Of a DNA stretch of 64,000 nucleotides, positions 37,076-45,180 are shown piece after piece (within the stretch, counting starts at the first letter, position 1; every line of letters begins with the position of its first letter). The DNA comes from a virus. A model generated the notes under the pieces. That model worked only from the letters and a program-made list of their open reading frames with translations. It was not told where the DNA came from and searched no databases. The stretch lies in IMG/VR virus record IMGVR_UViG_3300021185_003351, positions 62,001-126,000 of that record, one strand, 5' to 3'. A program made the translations under genes and the position numbers.

Positions 37076-37849
37076 ATGAGTTTAGACTTAAACGCCATAA
37101 AGGCGAAACTTAACCAATTAACAACAACTAACGACAGAAGAAATAACTATTTCAAGCCAGAACCTGGCAAACAAAGAGTAAGAATTGTCCCTTACGTTCA
37201 CAGAAAAGAAAACCCTTTCCTAGAAATGTATTTCCATTATGATATTGCAAAGAGAAGTATGCTCTCTCCAATAACATTTGGTAATGCTGATCCAGTAGTA
37301 GAATTTGCTGAAAAGCTTAAGAAAACTGGTGATAAAGATGACTGGTTAATGGGTAGAAAAATTGAACCAAAAATGAGAACGTACGTTCCTGTTATAGTAA
37401 GAGGTAAAGAATCTGAAGGTGTTAAATTTTGGGGATTCGGAAAAACAATTTATTCTGAATTATTATCTATTATAGCAGACCCTGATTATGGTGATATTAC
37501 CGACTTAATGAATGGAAGAGACATTGACGTTGAATTTACTCCATCAGAAGGTCCTGGTCAATATCCAAAAACAGCTATTAGAGTTAAACCTAATACATCA
37601 GCAGCTACTGAAGATAAAGCAATTGCAAAATCAATAATGGATCAACCTAAAATAACAGATCTATTTCCAGAGCCAACATATGAAGAATTAGAAAAAGCAT
37701 TAAATGATTGGATGAATCCAGAAAGTGCTGACTCTGATACGTCAACTCCAAAAGCTGCAGCAACTCCTGCAACTGAAACAAAATCGAATGATACTGTTAC
37801 TAAAAAAACAGACGTAGCAGAAGCATTTGACGATTTATTCAATAATTAA
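37076..37849 (+). CDS. 32: Single-stranded DNA-binding protein (gp32-like)
   Basis: 257 residues. The start (MSLDLNAIKAKLNQLTTTND) and PGKQRVRIVPYVHRKENPFL, then FWGFGKTIYSELLSIIADPD are typical gp32 core segments. The C-terminus is acidic (DVAEAFDDLFNN), as in T4 gp32 where it recruits partner proteins. There is no cysteine anywhere, so the zinc site of T4 gp32 is absent. It coats single strands during replication and recombination with UvsX and gp41 encoded downstream. Confidence 0.88.
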   Translation: MSLDLNAIKAKLNQLTTTNDRRNNYFKPEPGKQRVRIVPYVHRKENPFLEMYFHYDIAKRSMLSPITFGNADPVVEFAEKLKKTGDKDDWLMGRKIEPKMRTYVPVIVRGKESEGVKFWGFGKTIYSELLSIIADPDYGDITDLMNGRDIDVEFTPSEGPGQYPKTAIRVKPNTSAATEDKAIAKSIMDQPKITDLFPEPTYEELEKALNDWMNPESADSDTSTPKAAATPATETKSNDTVTKKTDVAEAFDDLFNN

Positions 37850-37860
37850 GAAAGTTATAT

Positions 37861-39018
37861 ATGGGAAAGAAAAAGAGCGAACTGGAAGATTCGTTAGCAT
37901 CAGCGCTAGCAGATAGCATTAATAAACAATTTAAAGGACAAAATTACAAGTCAGCATTTTTTCTAGATGGTGATGATGATGCTCCTACAAATGTTAATGA
38001 ATGGATATCTACCGGATGCTCAATGTTAGATTTAGCCATTTCAAATCGTCCTAATGGAGGTTTTCCTGTTGGTAGAATTACCGAAATAACAGGACTTGAA
38101 GCTTCTGGTAAATCATTACTAGCAGCTCATACCTTAGCAGAGACGCAAAAGAAAAATGGATTAGCAGTATATATTGATACAGAATCAGCTAGTAGTGCAG
38201 AATTCTTAACAGCAATTGGCGTAGATTTAAAAACTATGTTATATGTTCCATTAGAAACAATTGAAGAAATATTTGAAACTATTGAAACAATTGTTGAAAA
38301 TGTTAGAAAGTCTGACAAAGATAGGTTAGTAACTATAGTAGTAGACTCAGTAATGGGAGCATCTACTAAAATAGAAATGGCAATGGAATATGATAAAGAT
38401 GGATATGCAACATCCAAATCTATTATATTAAGTAAAGCTATGAGAAAAGTTACTAATTGGATAGCTAGAGAAAGAATATGTTTAATCTTCACTAATCAGT
38501 TAAGAACTAAATTAGGCGTATCTTTTGGAGATCCATGGACAACTGCAGGTGGTAAAGCTTTACCATTTCATTCATCGGTTAGACTTCGTTTAAAAAATAC
38601 TGGTATGATAAAGGCCAGAGTAAACGGAACAGATCAAGTAGTTGGAAATAAAACTAATGTACATGTTGTAAAAAACAGAATGGGGCCTCCTAACAGAAAA
38701 ATTGATTATGAAATATATTATGATAGTGGAATTGACAACTATGGCGGTTGGTTAAATATCATGAAGAATTTCAAATTAGTTTCTCAATCAGGAGCTTGGT
38801 ATTCATTAGATGATGTTGATCCAGATACTGGCGAAGTTCTAGAAACTATCAAATTTCAAAGTAAAGATTTCATAGAAAAGGTAATACAAAATTCCGAAAT
38901 GAAAGATAGACTGTATAATAGAATTTGTGAAGCATATATATTTAAATACAGAGCCGGAATAGATGGTGGTATTGACGATGTAGTAGTTGATGAAGAAGTT
39001 ATAAATGAAGAAGGATAA
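37861..39018 (+). CDS. uvsX: UvsX/RecA-like recombinase
   Basis: 385 residues. Walker A GLEASGKS at 78-85 and a Walker-B-like DRLVTIVVDSVMGAS strand, plus IFTNQLRTKLGVSFGDPWTT (L2-type region) identify a RecA-fold strand-exchange protein of T4 UvsX size. The acidic C-terminus is also seen in the family. It drives recombination-dependent replication and repair together with gp32 and gp41. The next gene's ATG overlaps the stop by one base. Confidence 0.92.
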   Translation: MGKKKSELEDSLASALADSINKQFKGQNYKSAFFLDGDDDAPTNVNEWISTGCSMLDLAISNRPNGGFPVGRITEITGLEASGKSLLAAHTLAETQKKNGLAVYIDTESASSAEFLTAIGVDLKTMLYVPLETIEEIFETIETIVENVRKSDKDRLVTIVVDSVMGASTKIEMAMEYDKDGYATSKSIILSKAMRKVTNWIARERICLIFTNQLRTKLGVSFGDPWTTAGGKALPFHSSVRLRLKNTGMIKARVNGTDQVVGNKTNVHVVKNRMGPPNRKIDYEIYYDSGIDNYGGWLNIMKNFKLVSQSGAWYSLDDVDPDTGEVLETIKFQSKDFIEKVIQNSEMKDRLYNRICEAYIFKYRAGIDGGIDDVVVDEEVINEEG

Positions 39019-40067
39019 TGAATAAATATCAAGAATTATTTAAGCAACTTCAAAAAGAAAAAGAAAGTATTAATCAGAGTCCTGATGATCATATTATGAT
39101 TTTTGATGGACTCAATACTTTTATTAGATCATTTTCAGCAACTCCTTCAACTAACGAAGATGGAGAACATATAGGAGGGATTACAGGATTTTTATATAGC
39201 ATTGGAAAATGTGTTAGAGATTTTAAGCCTTCTAGATGTATCATTGTATTTGATGGGGTTGGTGGATCTAAACGAAGAAAAAAGATTTATAAAGATTATA
39301 AAGGTAATCGTGTTAATAAAACAAGATTGCGAAGACATGATCATCATATGCCTAGTATAGAACATGAGCAAGAAGCTATGAGACATCAATTCAGCAGATT
39401 AGTTTCATATTTAGATGCATTACCAGTTACATTTTTATCAATGGATGGAATTGAAGCAGATGACACAATTGCATATATTACTGAAATGTATGAAGCTAAA
39501 AGTAAAAAAATGACAATTGTATCAACTGATAGAGATTTTTATCAATTAATTAATGATAAAATTCAAATTTGGTCTCCTATTAAAAAGAAATTATATGATA
39601 CAGAAAAATTATTAGATGAGTTTCAGGTACATCCTAAAAACTATGTATTATATAGAGCATTTACAGGTGATAAGTCAGATAATATTCCTGGAGTAATGGG
39701 AATTGGTCCAAAAACTTTATTAAAACATGTTCCTAACTTGGATAAAGAACAAGAATATGAATTAGATGATTTATGGGAAACATGTTATAATAATGTAACA
39801 GAATCAAAAACATATAATAAAATAATAGATAACAAAAATATTATTTCAGATAATTGGAAACTAATGAATCTAAAACTATTAGATATTCCAGCACAAACAA
39901 AAAGTAATATTAGAAAAATTATGGAATCATCAGTATCAGAATTAAATAAGATTGAATTTAGAAGATTATTTATGGAAGACAAAATGTGGTCTGTAATGAA
40001 AAATATGCCAGACTGGTTAAATAACACCTGGTTATCATTGAGTGCATTTGCACAAAAAACAAAATAA
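39018..40067 (+). CDS. rnh: T4-type RNase H (5' nuclease, PIN/FEN fold)
   Basis: 349 residues. Asp-rich FEN-fold sites: IMIFDGLNTFIRSF near residue 27, CIIVFDGVGGSKRRKKIYKD, GIEADDTIAYI, MTIVSTDRDFYQLIND, and the helix-hairpin-helix GDKSDNIPGVMGIGPKTLLK. T4 RNase H removes RNA primers and flap ends on the lagging strand. One-base overlap with uvsX. A 5'-3' exonuclease of Pol I type would be an alternative name for the same fold. Confidence 0.88.
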   Translation: MNKYQELFKQLQKEKESINQSPDDHIMIFDGLNTFIRSFSATPSTNEDGEHIGGITGFLYSIGKCVRDFKPSRCIIVFDGVGGSKRRKKIYKDYKGNRVNKTRLRRHDHHMPSIEHEQEAMRHQFSRLVSYLDALPVTFLSMDGIEADDTIAYITEMYEAKSKKMTIVSTDRDFYQLINDKIQIWSPIKKKLYDTEKLLDEFQVHPKNYVLYRAFTGDKSDNIPGVMGIGPKTLLKHVPNLDKEQEYELDDLWETCYNNVTESKTYNKIIDNKNIISDNWKLMNLKLLDIPAQTKSNIRKIMESSVSELNKIEFRRLFMEDKMWSVMKNMPDWLNNTWLSLSAFAQKTK

Positions 40068-40068
40068 A

Positions 40069-40097
40069 TTGGATTTATTATTTATTTTTTATATAAT
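40069..40097 (+). promoter_or_regulatory. Class-2 promoter TTGGAT-N17-TATAAT
   Basis: TTGGAT (40069-40074) and TATAAT (40092-40097), 17 bases apart. The gp41 ATG (40103) is 5 bases after the -10 box, where transcription would start at about the ATG itself. Confidence 0.6.
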
Positions 40098-40102
40098 AAT
40101 TT

Positions 40103-41458
40103 ATGACAGATAAGTTAAGTGAGTATGGATGGTCGTTTCAAATTAAAGTTTTGGCAGCTATGTTTGTGGATAGAACATTTTTACAACAAATTGCTGATAT
40201 TATACAGTCAGAGTATTTCGAATCTGATGCTAATAGTTGGTTATTAGATATATTACTAGAACATTTCCGTGAGTATAAAACTCCACCTTCAAAAGATGTA
40301 TTAAAAGTTAAAGTAACAGAAATAGATAATGATGTTCTTAAAACTGCAATATTAGAACAATTAAAAGAAGTATTTCGATTTATGGAGTCAGATGATTTAG
40401 ACTTTGTTAAAAATGAAATACTTAAGTTTTGTAAGAATCAAGAAATTAAGCGAGCAATAATGGATTCGGTTAATTTGCTCAAAATGGGTAGTTATGATGA
40501 AATTAAAAGTAAAATAGATTCAGCAATGAAAGCTGGTGCTGACACTGACATCGGTCATGAATATAAAAAAGATGTTATTGCTAGATATACTGAATCAGCT
40601 AGAAACACTATTAGCACCGGATGGGATGTAATAGATGATTTAATGGATGGTGGATTAGCTGCCGGCGAATTAGGAGTAGTTATGGCTCCAGCTGGTATTG
40701 GGAAATCATGGATGCTTATTAATATAGGAGCAAATGCTGTTAAAAAAGGTAAAACAGTTATACACTATACGTTAGAGTTAAATGATAATTATGTAGGTCA
40801 ACGTTATGATTCTGTAGTTACTGGTATTGCTGCTCAGAATTTAAAAAATTACACTGATGATATACAAGAAAAATTAGAGACATTATCTGGAGAATTAATT
40901 ATAAAATATTATCCAACTAAGTCTACTGGTGTTATGGGAATAAAAGCACATATTGAAAAAACAATTATGCTAGGAAATACTCCAGATTTAATTGTAATAG
41001 ATTATGGTGATTTATTAAAAGTAAATACTAAAAAAGATAAGCATGAAGCTTTAGAAGAGTTATATGAAGAAATGCGAGGTATGGCCGGGGAATATAATGT
41101 TCCAGTTTGGACAGCATCTCAAGCAGGTAGATCTGCATTAGAAGATGATGTTATTGAAGCAGATAAAATTGCATCATCATATGGTAAAGTAATGGTTGCA
41201 GATTTCTTAATGTCATTATCAAGAAAAGTTGAAGATAAATTATCTGGTACTGGTAGAGGCCATGTTATTAAAAATAGATTTGGCCCAGATGGTATTACAT
41301 TACCAAGTAAAATTAACACAAATAACGGGCAGTTTGATTTCTTTGAGCCACAAACATCTCAAGGAAGACAGACTACCCAAACAATGAAAACAGGAGAAAC
41401 ATTGGTAAAGAAAAATTTAGCACAAAAATTTAAAGATTTAGGCGGAAGTTTAGGATAA
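40103..41458 (+). CDS. 41: Replicative DnaB-type helicase (gp41-like)
   Basis: 451 residues. Walker A at about 194-203 (MAPAGIGKSWM), LIVIDYGDLLKVNTKKDKHE (Walker B region), VPVWTASQAGRSALEDD (H3) and a RFGPDGI end motif are DnaB/RecA-fold hallmarks. The N-terminal ~150 residues are helical. It unwinds the fork with the primase (not in this window). Class-2 promoter with a near-leaderless start; followed by a terminator. Confidence 0.92.
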   Translation: MTDKLSEYGWSFQIKVLAAMFVDRTFLQQIADIIQSEYFESDANSWLLDILLEHFREYKTPPSKDVLKVKVTEIDNDVLKTAILEQLKEVFRFMESDDLDFVKNEILKFCKNQEIKRAIMDSVNLLKMGSYDEIKSKIDSAMKAGADTDIGHEYKKDVIARYTESARNTISTGWDVIDDLMDGGLAAGELGVVMAPAGIGKSWMLINIGANAVKKGKTVIHYTLELNDNYVGQRYDSVVTGIAAQNLKNYTDDIQEKLETLSGELIIKYYPTKSTGVMGIKAHIEKTIMLGNTPDLIVIDYGDLLKVNTKKDKHEALEELYEEMRGMAGEYNVPVWTASQAGRSALEDDVIEADKIASSYGKVMVADFLMSLSRKVEDKLSGTGRGHVIKNRFGPDGITLPSKINTNNGQFDFFEPQTSQGRQTTQTMKTGETLVKKNLAQKFKDLGGSLG

Positions 41459-41464
41459 CATTTA

Positions 41465-41477
41465 TATTTATATTAAA
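41465..41477 (+). promoter_or_regulatory. Class-1 motif before a terminator and nrdJ
   Basis: TATTTATATTAAA, 8 bases upstream of the terminator hairpin and 60 bases before the ATG at 41538. If it initiates transcription, the transcript meets a terminator within ~10-30 bases. Confidence 0.4.
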
Positions 41478-41485
41478 TTAATCTT

Positions 41486-41511
41486 AGACCTCTATAAGGG
41501 GTCTATTTTTG
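41486..41511 (+). terminator. Rho-independent terminator between gp41 and nrdJ
   Basis: AGACCTCT (41486-41493) pairs with AGGGGTCT (41497-41504) with one G-U pair and a 3-base loop, followed by ATTTTT. Typical intrinsic terminator. Confidence 0.8.
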
Positions 41512-41537
41512 TCTAAAATAAAAAAAGTAGGAGTCAT

Positions 41538-43397
41538 ATGAACATATCAAATAAAATTTTATCAGATATAACAGTATACATGAAGTATGCAAAATTTATA
41601 CCAGAATTAAACAGAAGAGAAACTTGGGAAGAGTTAGTTACACGTAATAAGAATATGCATATTAAAAGATATCCTGCTTTAACAGATGAAATTGAAGATG
41701 TTTATAAATTAGTATATTCTAAAAAAATACTTCCTTCGATGAGATCGTTACAATTTGGTGGTAAACCAATTGAAATATCTCCTAATAGAGTTTATAATTG
41801 TGCTTACCTACCTATAGATCATATTGATGCATTTAGCGAAACAATGTTTTTATTATTAGGCGGAACTGGAGTAGGATATTCAGTTCAACGACACCATGTA
41901 ACAAATTTACCTCCAGTAAATAAACCATATCAAAAAAGAAAAAGAAGATTTTTAATTGGCGATAGTATTGAAGGCTGGGCAGATGCAATTAAAGTGTTAA
42001 TGAAGTCATATTTAAATGGTAAAAGTTCAAGAATAGAATTTGATTATTCTGATATTAGAGCCAAAGGCGCCCAACTAGTTACATCTGGTGGCAAAGCACC
42101 GGGACCGCAACCATTAAAAGAATGCATTCTTAAGATAACAGGTATATTAGAATCAAAAGAAGATGGTGATAAATTATCAACATTAGAAACTCATGACATA
42201 GTTTGTCATATAGCAGACGCAGTTTTAGCAGGAGGTATTAGAAGAGCAGCTTTGATTAGTTTGTTTTCTGCAGATGATGATGCTATGATAGGATGTAAAG
42301 CAGGACATTGGTGGGAAGAAGCTCCGCAAAGAGGTAGAGCTAATAACTCAGCTGTGTTAATGAGACACAAAGTAACTAAAGAGTTCTTTATGGAGTTATG
42401 GAAAAGAGTTGAATTATCAGGAGCAGGAGAGCCTGGCATATATTTAAACAACGACAAAGATTGGGGAACTAATCCATGTTGTGAAATAGCATTAAGACCT
42501 TTTCAATTCTGCAATTTATGTGAAGTAAATGCTTCAGATATTGAATCGCAGGATGATTTAAATAAACGAGTAAAAGCTGCTTCGTTTATAGGAACATTAC
42601 AAGCAGGTTACACTGACTTTCATTATTTAAGGGACATATGGAGAGAAACAACAGAAAAAGATGCTCTGATAGGAGTATCTATGACGGGAATCGGTTCTGG
42701 CACCGTTCTAGGTTACGACTTGAAGAAAGCCGCTCAATTAGTAAAACGAGAAAACGTAAGAGTCGCCAAACTAATTGGTATAAATCCTGCAGCTAGATGT
42801 ACGACAGTTAAACCAGCTGGAACAACATCTCTAGCATTAGGAACTTCATCTGGCATTCATGCATGGCACAATGATTATTATATCAGAAGAGTTAGGGTTG
42901 GAAAAAATGAGTCAATGTATAAGCACTTAAGTGTACATCATCCAGAATTAATTGAAGATGAATATTTTAGACCACATGATACAGCTGTGATTAGTATACC
43001 ACAAAAAGCACCAGATGGAGCAATAATGCGAACAGAGTCTCCATTTCAATTGTTAGAAAGAATTAAAAAAATAGCAATGGAATGGGTAGTTCCAGGACAT
43101 AGAAATGGATCTAATACTCATAATGTTTCAGCAACTGTTAGTTTGAAAGCAGAAGAATGGGAAACAGCAGGAGATTGGATGTGGGATAATAGAAAACATT
43201 ATAATGGTCTATCTGTATTACCGTATGACGGAGGAACATATACCCAAGCGCCTTTCGAAGATATAACAGAAGACAAATATAACGAATTAATGGAAACGTT
43301 GAAAGATGTAGATTTAACTCAAATTATTGAAACTGAAGATGAAACAGATTTAGCAGGAGAGTTAGCTTGTGCTGGTGGAGCGTGTGAGATACAATAA
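41538..43397 (+). CDS. nrdJ: Class II (B12-dependent) ribonucleotide reductase
   Basis: 619 residues, close to single-chain B12-dependent reductases of the Lactobacillus RTPR type. Motifs: RVYNCAYLPIDHIDAFSETM, LLGGTGVGYSVQ, ATP/substrate loop GGIRRAALISLFSADDDAM, NPCCEIALRPFQFCNLCEVN (active-site Cys and Glu in NPC.E), and the C-terminal redox pair CAGGAC. It makes deoxynucleotides for phage DNA. T4 uses a class I enzyme instead, so this is a replacement. Requires adenosylcobalamin from the host. The downstream small gene overlaps its stop. Confidence 0.88.
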   Translation: MNISNKILSDITVYMKYAKFIPELNRRETWEELVTRNKNMHIKRYPALTDEIEDVYKLVYSKKILPSMRSLQFGGKPIEISPNRVYNCAYLPIDHIDAFSETMFLLLGGTGVGYSVQRHHVTNLPPVNKPYQKRKRRFLIGDSIEGWADAIKVLMKSYLNGKSSRIEFDYSDIRAKGAQLVTSGGKAPGPQPLKECILKITGILESKEDGDKLSTLETHDIVCHIADAVLAGGIRRAALISLFSADDDAMIGCKAGHWWEEAPQRGRANNSAVLMRHKVTKEFFMELWKRVELSGAGEPGIYLNNDKDWGTNPCCEIALRPFQFCNLCEVNASDIESQDDLNKRVKAASFIGTLQAGYTDFHYLRDIWRETTEKDALIGVSMTGIGSGTVLGYDLKKAAQLVKRENVRVAKLIGINPAARCTTVKPAGTTSLALGTSSGIHAWHNDYYIRRVRVGKNESMYKHLSVHHPELIEDEYFRPHDTAVISIPQKAPDGAIMRTESPFQLLERIKKIAMEWVVPGHRNGSNTHNVSATVSLKAEEWETAGDWMWDNRKHYNGLSVLPYDGGTYTQAPFEDITEDKYNELMETLKDVDLTQIIETEDETDLAGELACAGGACEIQ

Positions 43398-43555
43398 TGA
43401 GAGCAGACGACTGGATATCAGAACTAGATCTCAAAGAAAAAATTAATTCGTTACAGGATTTCTATTGGGAAGGTGGAATGATGATAATGACAAAACAATA
43501 TCATTTGAAACGAGGATATTGTTGCACAAATGGCTGCTATCATTGTCCATATTAA
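43397..43555 (+). CDS. Tiny Cys-rich protein (DUF5522-like)
   Basis: 52 residues, overlapping the nrdJ stop (TAATG). The C-terminus QYHLKRGYCCTNGCYHCPY has a closely packed set of cysteines and matches a short uncharacterised protein I recognise from many Bacteroidetes genomes (YCCGNGCRHCPY type). The four Cys could bind a metal. It may be a host-derived accessory factor; no function is known. Confidence 0.65.
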   Translation: MRADDWISELDLKEKINSLQDFYWEGGMMIMTKQYHLKRGYCCTNGCYHCPY

Positions 43556-43556
43556 T

Positions 43557-43585
43557 TTGGATAATTAATATAATTTTATTATAAT
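43557..43585 (+). promoter_or_regulatory. Class-2 promoter TTGGAT-N17-TATAAT
   Basis: TTGGAT (43557-43562) and TATAAT (43580-43585), 17 bases apart; the ATG at 43598 follows after 12 bases. Drives the FolE-QueD-QueE group via the small gene at 43598. Confidence 0.6.
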
Positions 43586-43597
43586 AAAATAAAAAGA

Positions 43598-43909
43598 ATG
43601 AGTTTTAATTTCTTAAATCCATCTGATGTAGATAGAAGCATGTTTTTTCGATGTGTAAAAATACTTTCAAAAAAAGATGGTATTGATCTTCATATATTAA
43701 ATGATGCGGTTATGAAAGAATATAACAGAACTATCAATGAATTTTTATCATATTTAATTTCAGTTGGAGAACAACTAGAAGAATATGAAAAATGTAGTGA
43801 GTTAATATTACAGCAAAAAAAATATAAAAAGTGGTTAACAGTTAATTTAGAAACAGTTAAATCGATTTCAAACTTATTAAAAGACTTAAAACATAAATAT
43901 GACAACTAA
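43598..43909 (+). CDS. Small helical protein before folE, unknown
   Basis: 103 residues, mostly helical, with DVDRSMFFRCVKILSKKDGI and a Lys-rich C-terminus (SNLLKDLKHKYDN). The stop lies 11 bases inside folE, so translation may be coupled. No enzyme motif. First gene of the operon that contains folE, queD and queE; a role in that operon is possible but unsupported. Confidence 0.6.
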   Translation: MSFNFLNPSDVDRSMFFRCVKILSKKDGIDLHILNDAVMKEYNRTINEFLSYLISVGEQLEEYEKCSELILQQKKYKKWLTVNLETVKSISNLLKDLKHKYDN

Positions 43910-44558
43910 AAAAAGTATTGAATTAGTAAAAGAAGGATTTGCAAATGGTGTAGCATCCGGAGGCCCATTAGATGATTATCAAAAAAATGATATGATTCAA
44001 AAAGCTGCAAAAGCGTATGGTGAGTTTTTAGATGCTTTAAAATGCGATTGGAGAAATGATCCTAATTCAAATGATACTCCTAGAAGAGTAGCAAAAGCAT
44101 ATGTAAATGATTTATGGGCTGGAAGATATAATGGAGCTCCTAATATTACAGCATTTCCATCTGATGGATATGATGGTATGGTATTTGAAGGTGGTATTCC
44201 ATTAACATCAATGTGTTCTCACCATCATCAAACTATTATGGGTAAAGTTCATGTAGCTTATATTCCAGGTAAAGACAGTAAAGTTATTGGATTATCAAAA
44301 TTAAATAGATTAGTAGAACATTTTGGTAGAAGAGGAGCAATACAAGAACAATTAACAGTTGCAATTCATAATTCAATTAATACTATTATTAATGATAATA
44401 ATGGTGTTGCTGTTATGATAGATGCAACTCATAATTGTGTTTCATGTAGAGGAGTTAAACATGGCGGAGCATCAATGAAAACAAGTAAGCTTACAGGCGC
44501 ATTTAAAAATGATCCTGCAACTAGAAATGAGTTTTATGAATTTATAAGAAGTTATTAA
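43899..44558 (+). CDS. folE: GTP cyclohydrolase I (FolE-like)
   Basis: 219 residues. Zinc ligands C106 and H109 in SMCSHHH and C180 in HNCVSCRGVKHGG match GTP cyclohydrolase I; the helix IGLSKLNRLVEHFGRRGAIQ with RLVEHF, and the Q151L region, are also family signatures. It converts GTP to dihydroneopterin triphosphate, the first step toward 7-deazaguanine. In phages this gene usually accompanies QueD and QueE for DNA base modification. It overlaps the genes on both sides. Confidence 0.93.
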   Translation: MTTKKSIELVKEGFANGVASGGPLDDYQKNDMIQKAAKAYGEFLDALKCDWRNDPNSNDTPRRVAKAYVNDLWAGRYNGAPNITAFPSDGYDGMVFEGGIPLTSMCSHHHQTIMGKVHVAYIPGKDSKVIGLSKLNRLVEHFGRRGAIQEQLTVAIHNSINTIINDNNGVAVMIDATHNCVSCRGVKHGGASMKTSKLTGAFKNDPATRNEFYEFIRSY

Positions 44559-44713
44559 TGAATCAACCAAATGCAAAAAAACATCAAACAATAAGTTTTA
44601 TTAAAAGTTGTATTAGAATAATAGGTTATTTTTTTATACCATTTAGTTTAATAACAGCAACAATAATATTAGTAATAAGTGAAATTATAGGAATAATAGA
44701 AGAATTAGTATAA
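44558..44713 (+). CDS. Tiny membrane protein between folE and queD
   Basis: 51 residues, starting in the folE stop (TAATG) and ending one base into the queD ATG. A hydrophobic segment of ~30 residues (IRIIGYFFIPFSLITATIIL) follows a short charged N-terminus, so a single membrane span is likely. Not recognised. Its tight packing within the pathway operon is notable, but it may be unrelated to base synthesis. Confidence 0.5.
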   Translation: MNQPNAKKHQTISFIKSCIRIIGYFFIPFSLITATIILVISEIIGIIEELV

Positions 44714-45180
44714 TGAGTAAATTTAAATCAACAAAAATATTTGACGGATTTAGTACAGTATTTCGTCAATTTGGAGCTATTGAAACACACTGCAGATTTT
44801 TACATGGATATGCAATTGAATTTAAAGTAACATTTGAAGGAGAATTAGATCACAGAAATTGGGTATGGGATTTCGGAGGAATGAAAAGGTCTAAAACAAA
44901 AATTGATGGAATGTCTGCAAAAGAATGGATGGATTATATGTTTGATCATACTACAATAATAGCAGAAGATGATCCATACCTAGAAACATTTTTAAAAATG
45001 CAAGATGATGGACTTATTCAATTAAGAGTTATGGAAGGACCGACTGGAGCAGAAAAGTTTGCAGAATACATATTTAATAAATTAAATGATTTTGTAAAAG
45101 AAGAAACTACAGATAGAGTAAAAATAGCTCGAGTAGAATTTTTTGAAAATAAAAAAAATACAGCTATATATGGAGAATAA
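44713..45180 (+). CDS. queD: 6-carboxytetrahydropterin synthase (QueD-like)
   Basis: 155 residues. The HCRFLHGYAIEFKVTF segment (H26, H31) is a variant of the family's zinc HGH motif (HGY here), preceded by FSTVFRQFGAIE and followed by WVWDFGGMK (the V.DF..LK motif). A DHTTIIAED motif and EGPTGAEKFAEYI also fit the fold. It converts dihydroneopterin triphosphate to 6-carboxytetrahydropterin. Sits between folE and queE, matching pathway order. Confidence 0.85.
   Translation: MSKFKSTKIFDGFSTVFRQFGAIETHCRFLHGYAIEFKVTFEGELDHRNWVWDFGGMKRSKTKIDGMSAKEWMDYMFDHTTIIAEDDPYLETFLKMQDDGLIQLRVMEGPTGAEKFAEYIFNKLNDFVKEETTDRVKIARVEFFENKKNTAIYGE

Noticed and set aside
45143-45169. Alternative upstream queE start at 45143
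   Set aside because: It lies deeper inside queD and adds nine residues with no family match; the ATG at 45170 gives the usual YESPNGGKTVY start.
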